Source: Forficula auricularia | Lineage: Eukaryota; Arthropoda; Insecta; Dermaptera; Forficulidae | DNA length: 64,000 nt | Direction of reading: 5' to 3' | Assembly: GCA_024734495.1 (NCBI GenBank) | Contig: JALMQS010000841.1 | Location: forward strand, 2,356,662 to 2,420,661 | Shown: positions 33,290-43,734 of the stretch, in pieces | Layout of the letters: each line of letters begins with the position of its first letter | How positions within the stretch are numbered: position 1 is the stretch's first letter | Notes under the pieces: model-generated | What the model was told of the DNA's origin: nothing | The model's database searches: none | The model's input: only the letters and a program-made list of their open reading frames with translations | Program-made: the position numbers and the translations under genes

Positions 33290-33512
33290 GGGCCTTTTGG
33301 CGTAATAACCTGTCTGTACATATGCATGCTAGCTCCTACCAGGGAAGTACAGAGAAAGAAGTTCCTGGGACGAAATCTTCAATCTTAAACTATATATAAT
33401 ATGTAATAACCTCAGGAAAATACAATATATAATATCTTCTAATATGTAATTTAATATTACTTTTATATTTCAATAATTTTATATATACTCCCTGCATTAA
33501 AAATATTCAAAA
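33290..33512 (+). repeat. Dispersed repeat R1, copy 1
   Basis: The order CTGTCTG, TAGCTCCTACCAGGGAAGTA, ACCTCAGGAAAATACAATAT, TTCAATAATTTTATATAT and TTCAAAATCTAATT parallels 36846-37062 in the same orientation. Its class is unknown. Confidence 0.65.
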
Positions 33513-33824
33513 TCTAATTAGCCCCGATCAGAAAAAAATTCTGAATATCTGCCTAGCCCCTATAACACTGGGAGCAAGTTGCTTTAAGTTTTATAGTCTC
33601 GTTGTTGAAATTTTATCTTTAAGTTTTAAGGTCCTTAAGTTCAAAAAATATGTTTTAAAACATATTTAGGTGTCGGTGAATGTCTGTCTGTGTGTTTGTT
33701 TATATACATAGGTATCCAATGTTCCGAATACACCGGTGAACCAATAATTATGAAAACTTGAATTTAGAAGTTATGACTTTGAAAGAAATATTTTGATGGA
33801 CAAACGCATTTACAAACTCGTTTA

Positions 33825-33985
33825 TCGCTATGACTTTTATAGAAACTGGAACTGTTCTCCTGTATCTGTCTTCAAGACCCGGATCCATAGGTTCTTTTCA
33901 ACAACTCAACCCAAACCTTGCAATTTCTTCTCTTTTTTTCACGATGCAAGGGTCCACTCAGGACTACAGAGGTTGCACCTTTTTA
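33825..33985 (+). pseudogene. LINE 3' end fragment (protein tail plus 3' UTR)
   Basis: The plus frame reads NWNCSPVSVFKTRIHRFFST, equivalent to the NWNSLPASIF...FKTRVHRHL end of the LINE at 16847-18130. The following UTR, TTTTTTTCACGATGCAAGGG, then GAGGTTGCACCTTTTT, matches the UTR of the plus-strand LINE at 19060-19120. Only the last ~40 codons and the UTR remain. Confidence 0.82.
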
Positions 33986-34008
33986 GCATACATCAATATA
34001 GCCTAGTT

Positions 34009-34800
34009 TACACGGACTTAGTACTTTCCATCAGTACCATTCCATTTACTAAACACTTAGCAGACTAAGTGATTAGTAGTGGTTCACACGTCTCTTCTAG
34101 CCACTCTAATTAGTGTATAGTGAAAGCTGCAAGATGGCAATTCGAGTTCTCAATATATGTGGCAGGAGAAGCTAATTCCATTACTACTAAATAGAAACCA
34201 TTTCTATTCACTCTCACTTTAAATCTTCTAATACTAACCACTTATATTGTGTTTAGTACTAACCACTTATATTGTGTTTAGTACTAACCACTCACACTAA
34301 TTCTGTGTCGTCTAAACACACAATATAAGTGGTTAGTATTAGTAGAGTGGCAAGTGAGAGTGAATAGAAATGGTTTCTATTTACTAATGTCAAGTAGGTT
34401 CCACTACCACGACATATATTGAGAACTCGAATTGCCATCTTGCAGCTTTCACTATACACTATTTTTTTTTTTTTTATTGAACCAATTATATTACATGAAT
34501 GTATATAATTATATTACACAATGTATACATTGTATTTGAGCTTCGACTTCGGAGATAACTTTCCCACCATCGACTGTCCTTGATCAGTCCTTGTTTTTAA
34601 TAAGGGGAAAAAACTAATTAAATAAAAAAAAACCTCTTTTCCGATAATTATTCCAATTCCATATCTAATCCTTGTCAATTCTATACACTAATTTGAGTGG
34701 TTAGAAAAGACGTGTGAACCACTACTAATAACTTAGTCTGCCAAGTGCTTAGTAAATGGAATAGTTCTAATGGCAAGTACTAAGTCCGTGTAAACTAGTC
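34009..34800. mobile_element. Palindromic MITE carrying a retroposon insertion
   Basis: The ends CTAGTTTACACGGACTTAGT and ACTAAGTCCGTGTAAACTAG are inverted copies, and the inversion continues inward (AGATGGCAATTCGAGTTCTC and its inverse). A short central tandem of CTAACCACTTATATTGTGTT lies near 34238-34290. The right arm is split by a poly(A) retroposon at 34462-34680. Without that insertion the element is about 560 bp. Confidence 0.88.
34452..34690 (-). mobile_element. Poly(A) retroposon with 10-bp TSD
   Basis: CTATACACTA flanks the insert at 34452-34461 and 34681-34690. The insert starts with a T-run on the plus strand, so its poly(A) tail faces left (minus strand). The body includes CTTCGACTTCGGAGATAACT, TCGACTGTCCTTGATCA and CCTCTTTTCCGATAATTATT. 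Other copies are at 39155-39345, 39367-39605 and 60813-61256. Confidence 0.88.
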
Positions 34801-35058
34801 TTATCATTATGGAAAAAAATGTAAGCTCACAAGACTGATTTTAAAAATTTTTAGACTACTTTTTAAGGGAATATTTTTTAATTTTTTCGAAATTTGTCAT
34901 AAATTCACCTATTTTGATAAAAAAACTACAAAGTCTACAAAAAGCGTTTTTTATTAGATTATCATCAGAGTATACAACCCTTAAGAGTGGTTTGAAACAA
35001 TAATGAAGGGCATCTATGCCATGCCTTTCGCTTCTCTAAAAGACCAAGTGGAAAATTT

Positions 35059-35241
35059 CTAATCTTTCCTCTCTTTTCTTCCTCCTCCGAAATATCCCTG
35101 AGCAAACATCTCAACTAATTTCATATTATCTAAGCCCTCCACTTCCTTATATTTTTCAATCAAATTTAATTTTGTATAATCGTATTCAGATTTATCATCT
35201 CTCCTCCTCAAAAGTTGATCTCGGAACGTCTTGAGAATCAT
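35059..35241 (-). CDS. Unidentified 61-codon open frame
   Basis: The frame reads MILKTFRDQLLRRRDDKSEY and continues with LIEKYKEVEGLDNMKLVEMF, ending GGGRKERKD. It is strongly charged and likely helical. It has no recognisable domain and no promoter or splice evidence. It starts at an ATG and is less biased than random AT-rich frames nearby, but its short length makes chance likely. Confidence 0.15.
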   Translation of the reverse strand: MILKTFRDQLLRRRDDKSEYDYTKLNLIEKYKEVEGLDNMKLVEMFAQGYFGGGRKERKD

Positions 35242-35505
35242 TAAAGATTTTATTCTATATTTTTTAACTTCATCATAAATGATTTATCCAGATTCCAGAT
35301 CAACATTACAAAATACAATATGAAATCTACACTATTAACAAAATTATGGCCTTCTCAAATTATTAGATCCTAAATTTAAAAATCGGGATCACCATTTAAA
35401 ATAAAGTCGCACTAAAATTAATCTTAAATCAACTTAAATCCTCCAATCCCCAATAATAGTTGCGTGCCTAGTTTTATTTAAATTTAAAGGCTACATTTAC
35501 TCTAA

Positions 35506-35618
35506 CCCAGATAGCATACTCGCTCTAGAAGATGTCTTATTCAGCTGTTATTGTCTTTAAGATGTCTAGAAGATCTCTCTGTGTCTAGAATACATTTTCT
35601 GGACCAAATGTGGTAAGC
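35506..35618. mobile_element. Small palindromic MITE (CCAGATARCACACTCG family), copy 2
   Basis: CCCAGATAGCATACTCGCTC, then TAGAAGATG, at the left. The right end is decayed (TACATTTTCTGGACCAAATG, then TGGTAAGC). It is closely similar to 3286-3404. Confidence 0.72.
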
Positions 35619-35934
35619 TATTTACACGAACCATTTCGAGCCAATTTAGACCTCCCTGCAGCTCGGAACCCAATTGAGATACAGATCTGAAATTATACAC
35701 ATGTAATTAAGTAATCCATCTTGAGGAGAGTACCGAATTTCAATAATATAGCTTAAATGGACTCCGAGATATGGACCTGAGAAAATAACTAATTTTGACA
35801 CTCACTAACGGGTCATCAAAACCTATAGGATACTTCCAATCATTCCAGCATCAAGAAATTTCGCCTGCTAGTAAAGTTTCGGACACGAACAAAGGAAAAA
35901 TTCCAAAAATCCAAACTTTTTATCTTTCAACCCC

Positions 35935-36110
35935 TTCAAAATGGGGGGAGGGGAAAAATGAAAATTCTAGCCCGTTGGACCAAACTCAATCAAATTTTGT
36001 ATACATATTCTGTGGGTCCCCTGAAGGCTATAAATGCAAAAAATAACCACAGAAAATGGCAGGGGGGGGGCAAAAATAAAAATTCTAGCCTTTGGACCAA
36101 CGGGCTTCCT
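35935..36110 (+). repeat. Helentron-type minisatellite, two units
   Basis: Contains CAAATTTTGTATACATATTC, then TGTGGGTCCCCTGAAGG, and two GGGG-AAAATGAAAATTCTAGCC-type openings. Same family as 29516-29760. Confidence 0.75.
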
Positions 36111-36132
36111 CATAGCTTACAAAAATCAGAAA

Positions 36133-36296
36133 AATCCCAACCAAAACAGCCTGTGAAAAAACAGGCCATGTTCGAAAAATGTAGTGAAATCTAGTATACA
36201 GCCAAGTTAAATTCGCGAATTTAATTTGGTTGTACACTAGATTTCATTACATTTTCGAACTTTGCCTGTTTTTTGACATAATGTTTTGGTTGGGAT
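36133..36296. repeat. Palindrome, ~80-bp arms
   Basis: CCCAACCAAAACAGCCTGTG on the left returns as the inverse near 36265-36296. The centre (TTAAATTCGCGAATTTAA) is a perfect short palindrome at about 36206-36223. It is probably a foldback element. No target duplication was identified. Confidence 0.8.
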
Positions 36297-36845
36297 ATAG
36301 TTTACATTAAAAAGTTGATTTAAGGTTAATTTAAGAGAACATTTGATTGATGAAATCGCGCTTAAGATATTTATTATTTTAACATTTAATTCCATTAGAA
36401 GAGTTGTTCCTAATTCCGTCAATAAATTCAATTCATTCATAATATAAAAGAAGGAAGGAAACTCTGGCTGAAACATTCTTTCTTTCATTTGTCAATGAAT
36501 ATGAACTGTTAAATGTTTTCATAATTATCAAATGCTACAAAAGCATAAATAGCAAAATTGTCCATTTGGCTTATTCTTGTTTCCCTTGATCAATCACAGA
36601 TATGCTTATCATTGCAGAAACTCCACTACTATTAATAAATACCCTAATGATATATTTGTTTTTCCAATAAATGCCAGTACAAACATATATTGGATAATAG
36701 TCCAAATATTATAAATCTTTTAGTTTTACTTTAATTTTTTTTTTAACATCATAGTTTATATGTTTTGTATTAAATACAGGGCCGAATTAAAATCTAAGCA
36801 TTTAAAAGATCTTGCGGCCCCCATATATGTATATTTAATTCAATA

Positions 36846-37062
36846 TACATTTTAAGGTTCCGTAAAAACAAGAACCGTCTGTCTGTTTTGTGCATCCGTA
36901 TGTTAGTTCCTAACAGGGACGTACATAGAGGAAACCATCAATTTCACCCTATATATAAATGTAACCCCAGGAGAATCCAATATTTAATATTTATTACTTT
37001 TATATCAATAATTTTATTTATAAATCCTACATTAAAGTCAAAAAATTCAAAATCTAGATTTT
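36846..37062 (+). repeat. Dispersed repeat R1, copy 2
   Basis: Same orientation as 33290-33512. Shared pieces include CTGTCTG, TAGTTCCTAACAGGGACGTA, AATCCAATATTTAATAT and ATCAATAATTTTATTTAT. Confidence 0.65.
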
Positions 37063-37379
37063 GGTAAAAAAAATTTAATAATTTAATTTACCTACTTCAA
37101 AATATTGGTGGGAGAAACCCTTAAAGTGGGCATTTTTATATAATTTTGTACCAGTAGTTGTTCAGAAATGGTTTAACTTAACTTAAAGAAACAATACCTG
37201 AATTTCTTTTCACTTTAACACGCTTTTATTAGCTTGACCTGTATGTATGTATCAATGTAACGAAAACTTTCAACGTAATTTTCACCACTTTCAATGCGTC
37301 TGATTAAATTGAATATTTGCATACATATTAAAAACCGATGACAATATAATAATTTTAAACAATCGAGCTGAAAAAAATC

Positions 37380-37440
37380 ACAGGGAGGAGGGGGGGGGGC
37401 GAAATTCGGAAATTTGGTCAAAACTCAACCGAAATTTATA
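37380..37440 (+). repeat. Helentron-type minisatellite scrap
   Basis: A G-run followed by AATTTGGTCAAAACTCAACC, then GAAATTTATATATAT, resembles one unit of the 29516 family. Confidence 0.5.
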
Positions 37441-37734
37441 TATATTATCTTTACATATGGTAGATTGAGAAAGGGTGGGAAAATGATCATTATATTATTT
37501 TTTTCATTGAACGACATTCACCATCTTGATGAAAAACTATTATTTGTTAGAATAATATATTCGGAGAAACTTAAAAAAATTGAAATTATTTACCTAGTAG
37601 TTTTGATAAAAAATAAAAAAAATAAAAAACATATTTGGGCGATTATTTTAAGTGTAGGGGATATAAGAACAATCGCTTTGAAACGATCCATTCATAATGA
37701 GGATATAGTAGTGTGAGAAGTGCAGTCACGTTAA

Positions 37735-37831
37735 AAAAACATAACCTAAAATTTTAGCAACGTTCATATGTATAGAGTGGTTACGAGGCTAAAACTTTTT
37801 GTATGGATTGTCGCGAAAGAACCATCTTAAA
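37735..37831 (-). mobile_element. End fragment of the AAGGTAGTTGTT TIR element
   Basis: AAACTTTTTGTATGGATTGT, then CGCGAAAGAACCATCTTAAA, is the inverse of the left end at 28001-28060 with several changes. Confidence 0.6.
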
Positions 37832-38199
37832 TCAAAAAACGGGGGGCACTTTGTCGAAATTAATTAAAATTACCTACAGGCTTATCAAAGAAGCATCCCA
37901 CTGACAAAAAAGAGTGTTTTTTTAGTTTTTGTAAACTAAAATTTATTTTCCTTATCAATGACAAATAAAAACGAATTTGATATCTCAAGTATATTGTAAG
38001 ATTTGGTATGCGAGTGTAACTCGAACTTGGTCAGCTTAGATTATTTAATTTTTTGTTAAAAATATACTTATCAATGATAAGCTGGAAGTTTCATAATTTG
38101 CGTCTCTGATAGGTACACCTAGGATATTTTCCTGTTTGAAAATGCCTTAGGCGTTGAGGGAATGTGCGAATGAATGATCTCTTCAGCGGATTAGTGTTT

Positions 38200-38475
38200 C
38201 TTTTCCAGCATATTGGACTGTTGTTGTGTTGGCTGGGCAGAGGGCAGGGGGCAGGGGGAACCCCACCTCAGCCGGCCGGCCGCCATCTCTCAAGGGACGG
38301 ACGGACGTACGGATGGGATGGATGCTGAGCCGAGAGCAGAGAGCCGGGGCCGGGTTGATTGCTCTGACGCTCTCGCTCTCTCCGACTCCGACAACCCGGC
38401 GCCAGTCCTCCCGACAGTCCCGCTCCTCGCCCCTACAGTCCACGTTGCCTATGCGCACGCGTGTATTTATATATT
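38200..38475 (-). promoter_or_regulatory. GC-rich CpG-dense island with TATA-like box (minus strand)
   Basis: About 260 bp of GC-rich, CpG-dense sequence (GCCGGCCGGCCGCC near 38272-38285, repeated GGAC/GGACGGACG, CTCTCGCTCTCTCCGACTCC) stands out in an AT-rich region. At its right edge the minus strand reads TATATAAATA (38473-38464), placed to start transcription leftward into the island. It may be a promoter with its 5' untranslated exon, or a fragment of one. No start codon, splice site or initiator can be fixed, and no second copy exists in the window. Confidence 0.35.
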
Positions 38476-38652
38476 GGCGAGAAAGGCCACAGTTATTTGA
38501 GAAAATACCCCCTACGATATGTTTTGGGGTGGGTTCATTAAGACGTATTAAATAAGCCGGCCAAGGGCGAGTCAAGATAACATCTTCCAAAATACTTTAG
38601 ATAGCAAATTTGAACTTAGTACCTTGTTGCTCAGTAATTATTTACTTTAGTA

Positions 38653-38846
38653 AAGGTAGTTGTTTCATCATATGGGTTTTCTTAGGATTTTTTTGAAATT
38701 TAGACAGATTAAATACTTCTGCATCGATTGGTGGCAAAACGAAATTTATGAACAATATAGTTCCGTAAATATTAAATTCCAAAGATAGTTTTTCAGACTC
38801 TTACTATGCGGAATATCGGAAAGTTTACATATATATTTAATTATAA
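38653..38846 (-). mobile_element. AAGGTAGTTGTT TIR element, copy 2, left piece
   Basis: Starts with AAGGTAGTTGTTTCAT and matches, in reverse, the right part of the nested copy at 28001-28711 up to ATTTAATTATAA. It is broken there by the Helentron-like insertion. Confidence 0.82.
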
Positions 38847-39154
38847 GTACCTGGCCACCGAGCGATGCTCGGTAACTTTTTTCTTCAAGTTAAAAGTTAT
38901 ATATATAGTACACGCCCCTGCCCTCAACCCCCACCCGCACCCCCGCAGCCCCCCGTTCCATCCCCTACCACCACCTAAACCCCACCCCCGCACCTAGTTT
39001 TTGAATTTCTAGTAGTCTTCTATTGACCCACAGATTATGTGTATTAGGCATAATAAATGCCGTATAATAAAAATTTCTCGAGTTTTATAATTAATTAAAT
39101 TGTCAAATTCTAATATTTTTTGTGGGATTTAAAACTCGATTTTTAATCAATTAA

Positions 39155-39345
39155 ATTTTTTTTATAAATTTTATTATACCAATTATTTTACATGAATTTA
39201 TGCATACATTGTTTTTGAGCTTCGACTCCGGAGATTACTTCTCCACCATCGAGTGTCCTTGATCATCTTTTTAGTCCTTGTTTTTAATAAGAGGAAAAAC
39301 TAATTAAAGAAAAAAACCTCTTTTCCGATAATTATTCCAATCCCA
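39155..39345 (-). mobile_element. Poly(A) retroposon, copy 2
   Basis: Opens with TTTTTTTTATAAATTTTATT, then CTTCGACTCCGGAGATTACT and CCTCTTTTCCGATAATTATT. It is nested in the Helentron-like element. Confidence 0.8.
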
Positions 39346-39366
39346 TTATATATAATATATATAATA

Positions 39367-39605
39367 ATTTTTTTTTTTTTTTTTTATAAATTTTATTAAA
39401 CCAATTATTTTACATTAATTAATGTATACCTTGTATTTTAGCTTCGATTTCGGAGATTGCTTCTCCACCATCGAGTGTCCTTATTAATCTTTAGTCCTTG
39501 TTTTTAATAAGAGGAAAAATCTAATTAGATAAAAAAACCTCTTTTCCGATAATTATTTCAATTCCATTATTCCCCAATCAAATCGATTGGTATCTCTCCT
39601 CCTCT
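39367..39605 (-). mobile_element. Poly(A) retroposon, copy 3
   Basis: Opens with a T18 run then ATAAATTTTATTAAACCAAT. It extends to AATCGATTGGTATCTCTCC, giving the longest 5' end among the minus-strand copies. It lies directly after copy 2 in the same orientation. Confidence 0.82.
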
Positions 39606-39654
39606 CCTCTATATATAATAATATATATATATTAATATATATAATAATATTTAT

Positions 39655-39830
39655 AATGATCTATTAGTGTTGAAGGAGACAATAAAAGAGTGTGTCTTCT
39701 GCTGGAATTATAAATTTTATTTATTTATAACGAGACTATAGTTTCGAGGGCTTTGCCCTCTTCATCAGTCTATTACAATGTATTCACAGGAATTAATTTA
39801 TGAATGAAAGTTTTACATTTTTCATGTGTT
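39655..39830 (-). mobile_element. Ribozyme-bearing retroelement (ACTATAGT subtype), copy 2
   Basis: Matches 5441-5600: GAGTGTGTCTTCTGCTGGAA, a TTTATTTATAACGAGACTAT block, and TTCATCAGTCTATTACAATG. The CTACTCTCGGC tail is missing. Nested in the Helentron-like element. Confidence 0.75.
39734..39768 (-). ncRNA. Hammerhead-like ribozyme core (ACTATAGT stem III), perfect helix II
   Basis: Minus strand, 39768 to 39734: CTGATGA, extra A, GAGGGC-AAA-GCCCTC with all six pairs intact, GAAACTATAGTC. The core is the canonical CUGAUGA/GAAA with GUC cleavage triplet. ACTATAGT is an eight-base self-complementary stem III. Helix I flanks are weak. Confidence 0.6.
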
Positions 39831-40049
39831 AAGGTTATAAATTACATAGAGTGGGCAAGTTAAGAATTGACACTTCAGTGTTAACAAAAAACCCATCAAA
39901 AACAAATTAGCCGAAGATGAGACCGTGACAGATCGAATGTCCAACACAAAAACCGCCTAACCAGTGAATTTCATCCAAATCGTTAGAGCCGTTTTCGAGA
40001 ACCCGATAGGATATTTATATACAATTCTTGCTGGTTTAATAAGAGTAGA

Positions 40050-40480
40050 TTAAGAAACTCTTCTTACCATTGTTATAAAAAACTAAACCAACATTAAACA
40101 ATAATTAAAACATTTTTTAAGAAAATTTTAATTCATAGTTACAGCACAGTTTCTGAGATAATAATTAATAAAAATTAAAAACGTATAATGAAAAATTTAG
40201 ACTAAAAACAAGCTGGCAACAACGCATGTATTTAACCTAAAAAGTGCGTTAACTTTAGCAATTTTTTTGACGTTTTTTCGCTTCAGCCATTGTCGCAACA
40301 GCTTTCAATCGCTTATTAAGAACTTTTTGTTTTATAAATCCCCCTTTATAATGTACTTTATCTGAAATTTCTATGATAAAATATACACAAGCTCGGACCG
40401 AGTTGCCAGATTTGTCAAACGACCACGGGATTGGCTAGTAGTGGTACATAAACATTTTTTTATTAGCAGCAGAATTAAAT
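40050..40480 (-). mobile_element. AAGGTAGTTGTT TIR element, copy 2, right piece
   Basis: Resumes at TTAAGAAACTCTTCTTACC and follows the reverse of 28001-28490, including CACGGGATTGGCTAG near 40422. The outer terminus is lost. Confidence 0.8.
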
Positions 40481-40561
40481 AAAATAAGATTTATTTTTTT
40501 AATCAATGTTTTGATCATCGATCTGCACAGAATTGTCAACTTATTGCAATTTAAAATAATA

Positions 40562-40760
40562 GTACCTGGAGCCACAGAGCGATGCACGGTAACCAAATAA
40601 AAAAAAAAATACAAATATATATAGTAAACGGCCTCTGACCCCCCCCCCCCCCCCAGAAACTGTGCACCTCGTCCCCAATACTGCGGATCAAAAAATTAAA
40701 ATCTAGGCCCTTTTACCAAACTCAACCAGAAGTGTATGGTAAAGTCAAGTGGTTTTAAGT
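40562..40760 (-). mobile_element. Helentron-like 3' end fragment; empty-site paralog
   Basis: Begins GTACCTGGAGCCACAGAGCG, then ATGCACGGTAACC, a decayed form of the hairpin end at 38847. A C18 run and one minisatellite unit follow. The phrase CAACCAGAAGTGTATGGTAA (about 40726-40745) is uninterrupted here but split by an insertion at 44332-44534. Confidence 0.72.
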
Positions 40761-40949
40761 TATCGTATTCCCAGGTGATTTTTTTTTTCAGTAATTAGAG
40801 ACAGTTTCATTCATTAATTCTACGTCATTCAATTTTGTTTTTTTTTTCAGTATCATGGGATATTCCTTTTTGAATTAAGTCGTAAATATTATAGTAAGTA
40901 CATAGTATGAATAAACTCCGTTGTCATGTTGACTCGGTTCCACTCTAAC

Positions 40950-41213
40950 TGGATTTCTAATGTATATTGAGGGCAGAGTTTATCTGTGCCTGGATTGAAG
41001 TAATCGTAAGAAATCGAGCAAGAACGTTTTGATATGCGGAGAGAAAGGAATGCGGGTGGGCAGCCCACATGAACAGGTCCTGAATCCTTGCAGAGCTACG
41101 TCGTAGGCGGAGCAAGGCTGACCGAACACCTGCTGAAGAACACCTGCCAGGTTGACACCGAGGAAATCCCAAGGAACACCATCTCGGTTTCGGAGAATAC
41201 CTTCTCTCGAGGG
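40950..41213. other. GC-balanced patch beside a satellite; possible exon
   Basis: The stretch is markedly richer in G and C than its surroundings. A plus frame from 41088 reads SYVVGGARLTEHLLKNTCQV, then DTEEIPRNTISVSENTF, with protein-like composition. TGAATCCTTGCAG just before it (41075-41087) could be a splice acceptor. A minus frame (40957-41172) is also open. I do not recognise either protein. It ends exactly where the 338-bp satellite begins. Confidence 0.25.
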
Positions 41214-42600
41214 GGATCCAAATTTAAAATCCGACCCGATTCACTAAAGAGGTTAAAGTTAATAAAAAACTTGAAAAGTGAATTTGCAGATTGATTACGG
41301 CATCATTTTTTGGCCTACTAATATACACTCAAGGCAGATCTTGTTCATATGATTTTTTTCTGATTTTGTGAATTTTTGAACAGAGTAATTTTATTAATGA
41401 TGTAGTCAAAATATTAATGTAAAAAGCATTTCGAAAATGCCTAAATAAAATACCGAATTTTGAAAATATACTTGTTCATCCAAATTTCCAAGATTGATTA
41501 AATCAGTACATTCGTTTTATTTCTACAATCAATTACCATCTTATAATGAAGGGAATCCAAATTTAAAATCCGACCCTAATCCAAATTCAAGAGATTCAAG
41601 TTAATAAAAACTGAATTTACAGATTGATTACGTCACCATTTGTTGGCTTACTAATATAGACTGAAGAGCAGATCTTACTCATTTGATTTTTTTCTGATTT
41701 TCTGAATTTTTGAACACAGTACTTCTATTAATGATATAGTCAAAATATTAATGTAAAAAGCATTTCGAAGATTCCTAAATAGTATACCGAATTTTGAAAA
41801 TATAATTTATCATCCAAATTTCATTTATAAGAAAAAAAATAAAGAGTGATTAAATCAGCACATTCGTTTTATTTCTACAATCACCATCTTATAATGAAGG
41901 GAATTTCTACAATTACCATCTTATAATGAAGGGAATCCAAATTTAAAATCCGACCGTATTCCAAACCCAAGAGATTCAAGTTAATAAAAAGTAAATTTGC
42001 AGATTGATTACGTCATCATTTGTTGGCTTACTAATATACACTCAAGAGCAGATCTTACTCATATGATTTTTTTCTGATTTTTGAACAGAGTAATTTTATT
42101 AATGATGTAGTCAAAATATTAATGTAAAAAGTATTTCGAAGATTCCTAAATAGAATACCGAATTTTGAATTATACTTTTTCATTCGAATTTCATTTATAA
42201 GAAAAAATTAAAGAATAATTATGAACATATTAGTTTTATTTCTACAATCAATTACTATCTTATAATGAAGAGAATCCAAATTTAAAATCCGACCCTATTC
42301 CAAACCCAAGAGATTCAAGTTAATAAAAAGTGAATTTGCAGATTGATTACGTCATCATATACACTCAAAATCAGATCTTAGTCAAATGATTTGTTTATGA
42401 TTTTCTTAATTTTTGAAAAGTGTAATTTTATTAATGATGTAGTCAACATATTAATGTAAAAAGAATTTCGAAAATGCCTAAATAGAATACCGAATTTTAA
42501 ATTATACTATTTCATCCAAATTTCAGTTATAAGAAAAAATTAAAGATTGATTTTTGTTTTATTTCTACAATCAATAACTATCTTATAAGGAGGTTATCTC
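41214..42600 (+). repeat. 338-bp tandem satellite, four units
   Basis: The phrase GAATCCAAATTTAAAATCCG, then ACC, recurs at 41214 (as GGATCC), 41553, 41933 and 42272. Intervals are about 339, 380 and 339 bp. The longer one contains a local duplication of TACCATCTTATAATGAAGGG. Each unit also has AGATTGATTACGTCA and ACCGAATTTTGAA. Units diverge moderately. Confidence 0.9.
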
Positions 42601-42865
42601 TTTTACTGAATCCTATCTTAATGATTGATTTTTTTACTTAACATTACATACAATAGATATATCAAACATTTTGAATTTTAATCTTACCTATAGTGTTAAT
42701 TATCATAATACACTCAACAGCAAATTAAAGGTCAAACACACGATAATCTCTGAATTAAAATCATTTTCTAGAAAATTGTTTATTAATATTTTAACTACAA
42801 TCATTATAAAATTATAATGTCATCTTTTGCTATTGATATATGACAATAAATTTATTTTAATACCT
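42601..42865. other. No feature recognised
   Basis: AT-rich spacer between satellite and MITE. Confidence 0.5.
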
Positions 42866-43115
42866 ATAGGGACCGTGCGTCACGACTTTCGCGCCAACTG
42901 GCGACGAAAATGTAAGCTTTGGGGGATGAATTATTAAACGTCCAAGACAAAGAGACTCGCTCACGAACCTCTAGGCTCTGAAAACTCTATTATCTATGAT
43001 ATATACTATAATACAATATTTGCCCCAATTCTCCCAAATTATTTGAATAAATAAACACAAGAGAGCGCTACCTTCGTCAGTAGTGCTGCCTCTATGTTTA
43101 ATGCACGGTCCCTAT
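42866..43115. mobile_element. ~250-bp MITE with TIR ATAGGGACCGTGC
   Basis: ATAGGGACCGTGC at 42866-42878 is perfectly inverted as GCACGGTCCCTAT at 43103-43115. TA lies at both outer edges. The left half matches 1-132 in inverse orientation (for example CCAACTGGCGACGAAAATGT). Confidence 0.88.
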
Positions 43116-43734
43116 TTGTTTTGATTCCCGTCTTTTATTTTTGTTCATCTACACTAATTTATAAACCTGGTGAGTTTGTTGGTTTAAAATAGCCAATCTC
43201 AGGAAATACTAATCCGTTTTGAAAAAATATTTTTGCTTTAGATAGCCCATATATTATTAGGGTTCTAGGCTATATAACTTCATGCTACGGCCCTGAGGTA
43301 CCCCTTTTCGGTCCCTTCAAGCCTCCTTCTTTGGTAACCAAGAGAGGAGGGGGTCCAGGGGGCGTAGCTAGTTATGTTATGTTATAAATTGATAGTAAAA
43401 AAAAAATTATATTAATATTTAAATGCTAATCGAAAATGTCAAATATGAATCATTGAAAAAGCTTAAAAAATATTGAGCAGCCTTTAGAAATTTAAATTTT
43501 AAGCTCCTGGTTAAAATTACACATAGAAACCATTTTCGTATAGAAAATAAAAATTTTCGAAAAAGAAATAATTGATTTTTTTTTTATATTTTTGAAATTT
43601 CCAAAATTCTTCAGCGATCTCTAAAAAAATTTAATTAGAGGTAAATTTGGTGAGGGTTCTTAAAACATGAAATACTAACAAATTTTCATTTGAAGTCCAA
43701 AAAAGAAAAAATAGTCGGTCAAAATGGGTCACTC
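43116..43734. other. No gene seen
   Basis: Unassigned sequence. GAGGAGGGGGTCCAGGGGGC, then GTAGC, near 43342-43366 recalls the CAG-GGCGTAGC terminus of the foldback element, but no partner end is found. Confidence 0.45.

Larger units (their letters stand above)
38847..40049 (-). mobile_element. Helentron-like element inserted between A and T without TSD
   Basis: Comparison with the intact paralogous site near 28495-28515 fixes the boundaries to the base. ATTTAATTATAA and TTAAGAAAC are contiguous there, with nothing duplicated here. On the minus strand the element starts TCTACTCTTATTAAACC. It ends with the hairpin ACCGAGC-ATC-GCTCGGT eleven bases before its 3' end (GGCCAGGTAC). A 5' TC, a hairpin near the 3' end and A/T insertion without duplication are Helitron/Helentron traits, but no CTRR terminus is visible. 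It contains two poly(A) retroposons and a ribozyme element. Confidence 0.78.

Noticed and set aside
37414..37716. 100-codon frame as a membrane protein
   Set aside because: It is an Ile/Lys/Asn-rich frame typical of AT-rich sequence, begins inside a minisatellite scrap and has no supporting signals.
38183..38590. 135-codon minus frame and overlapping plus frames in the GC island
   Set aside because: High GC reduces stop codons in all frames. Several overlapping frames are open and none looks like a protein. The start is not ATG.
42866..43115. One large transposon spanning 1-43115 bounded by the inverted MITE copies
   Set aside because: Each MITE is a complete small unit in its own right (both termini seen at 42866-43115), so the inverted placement is probably coincidental.
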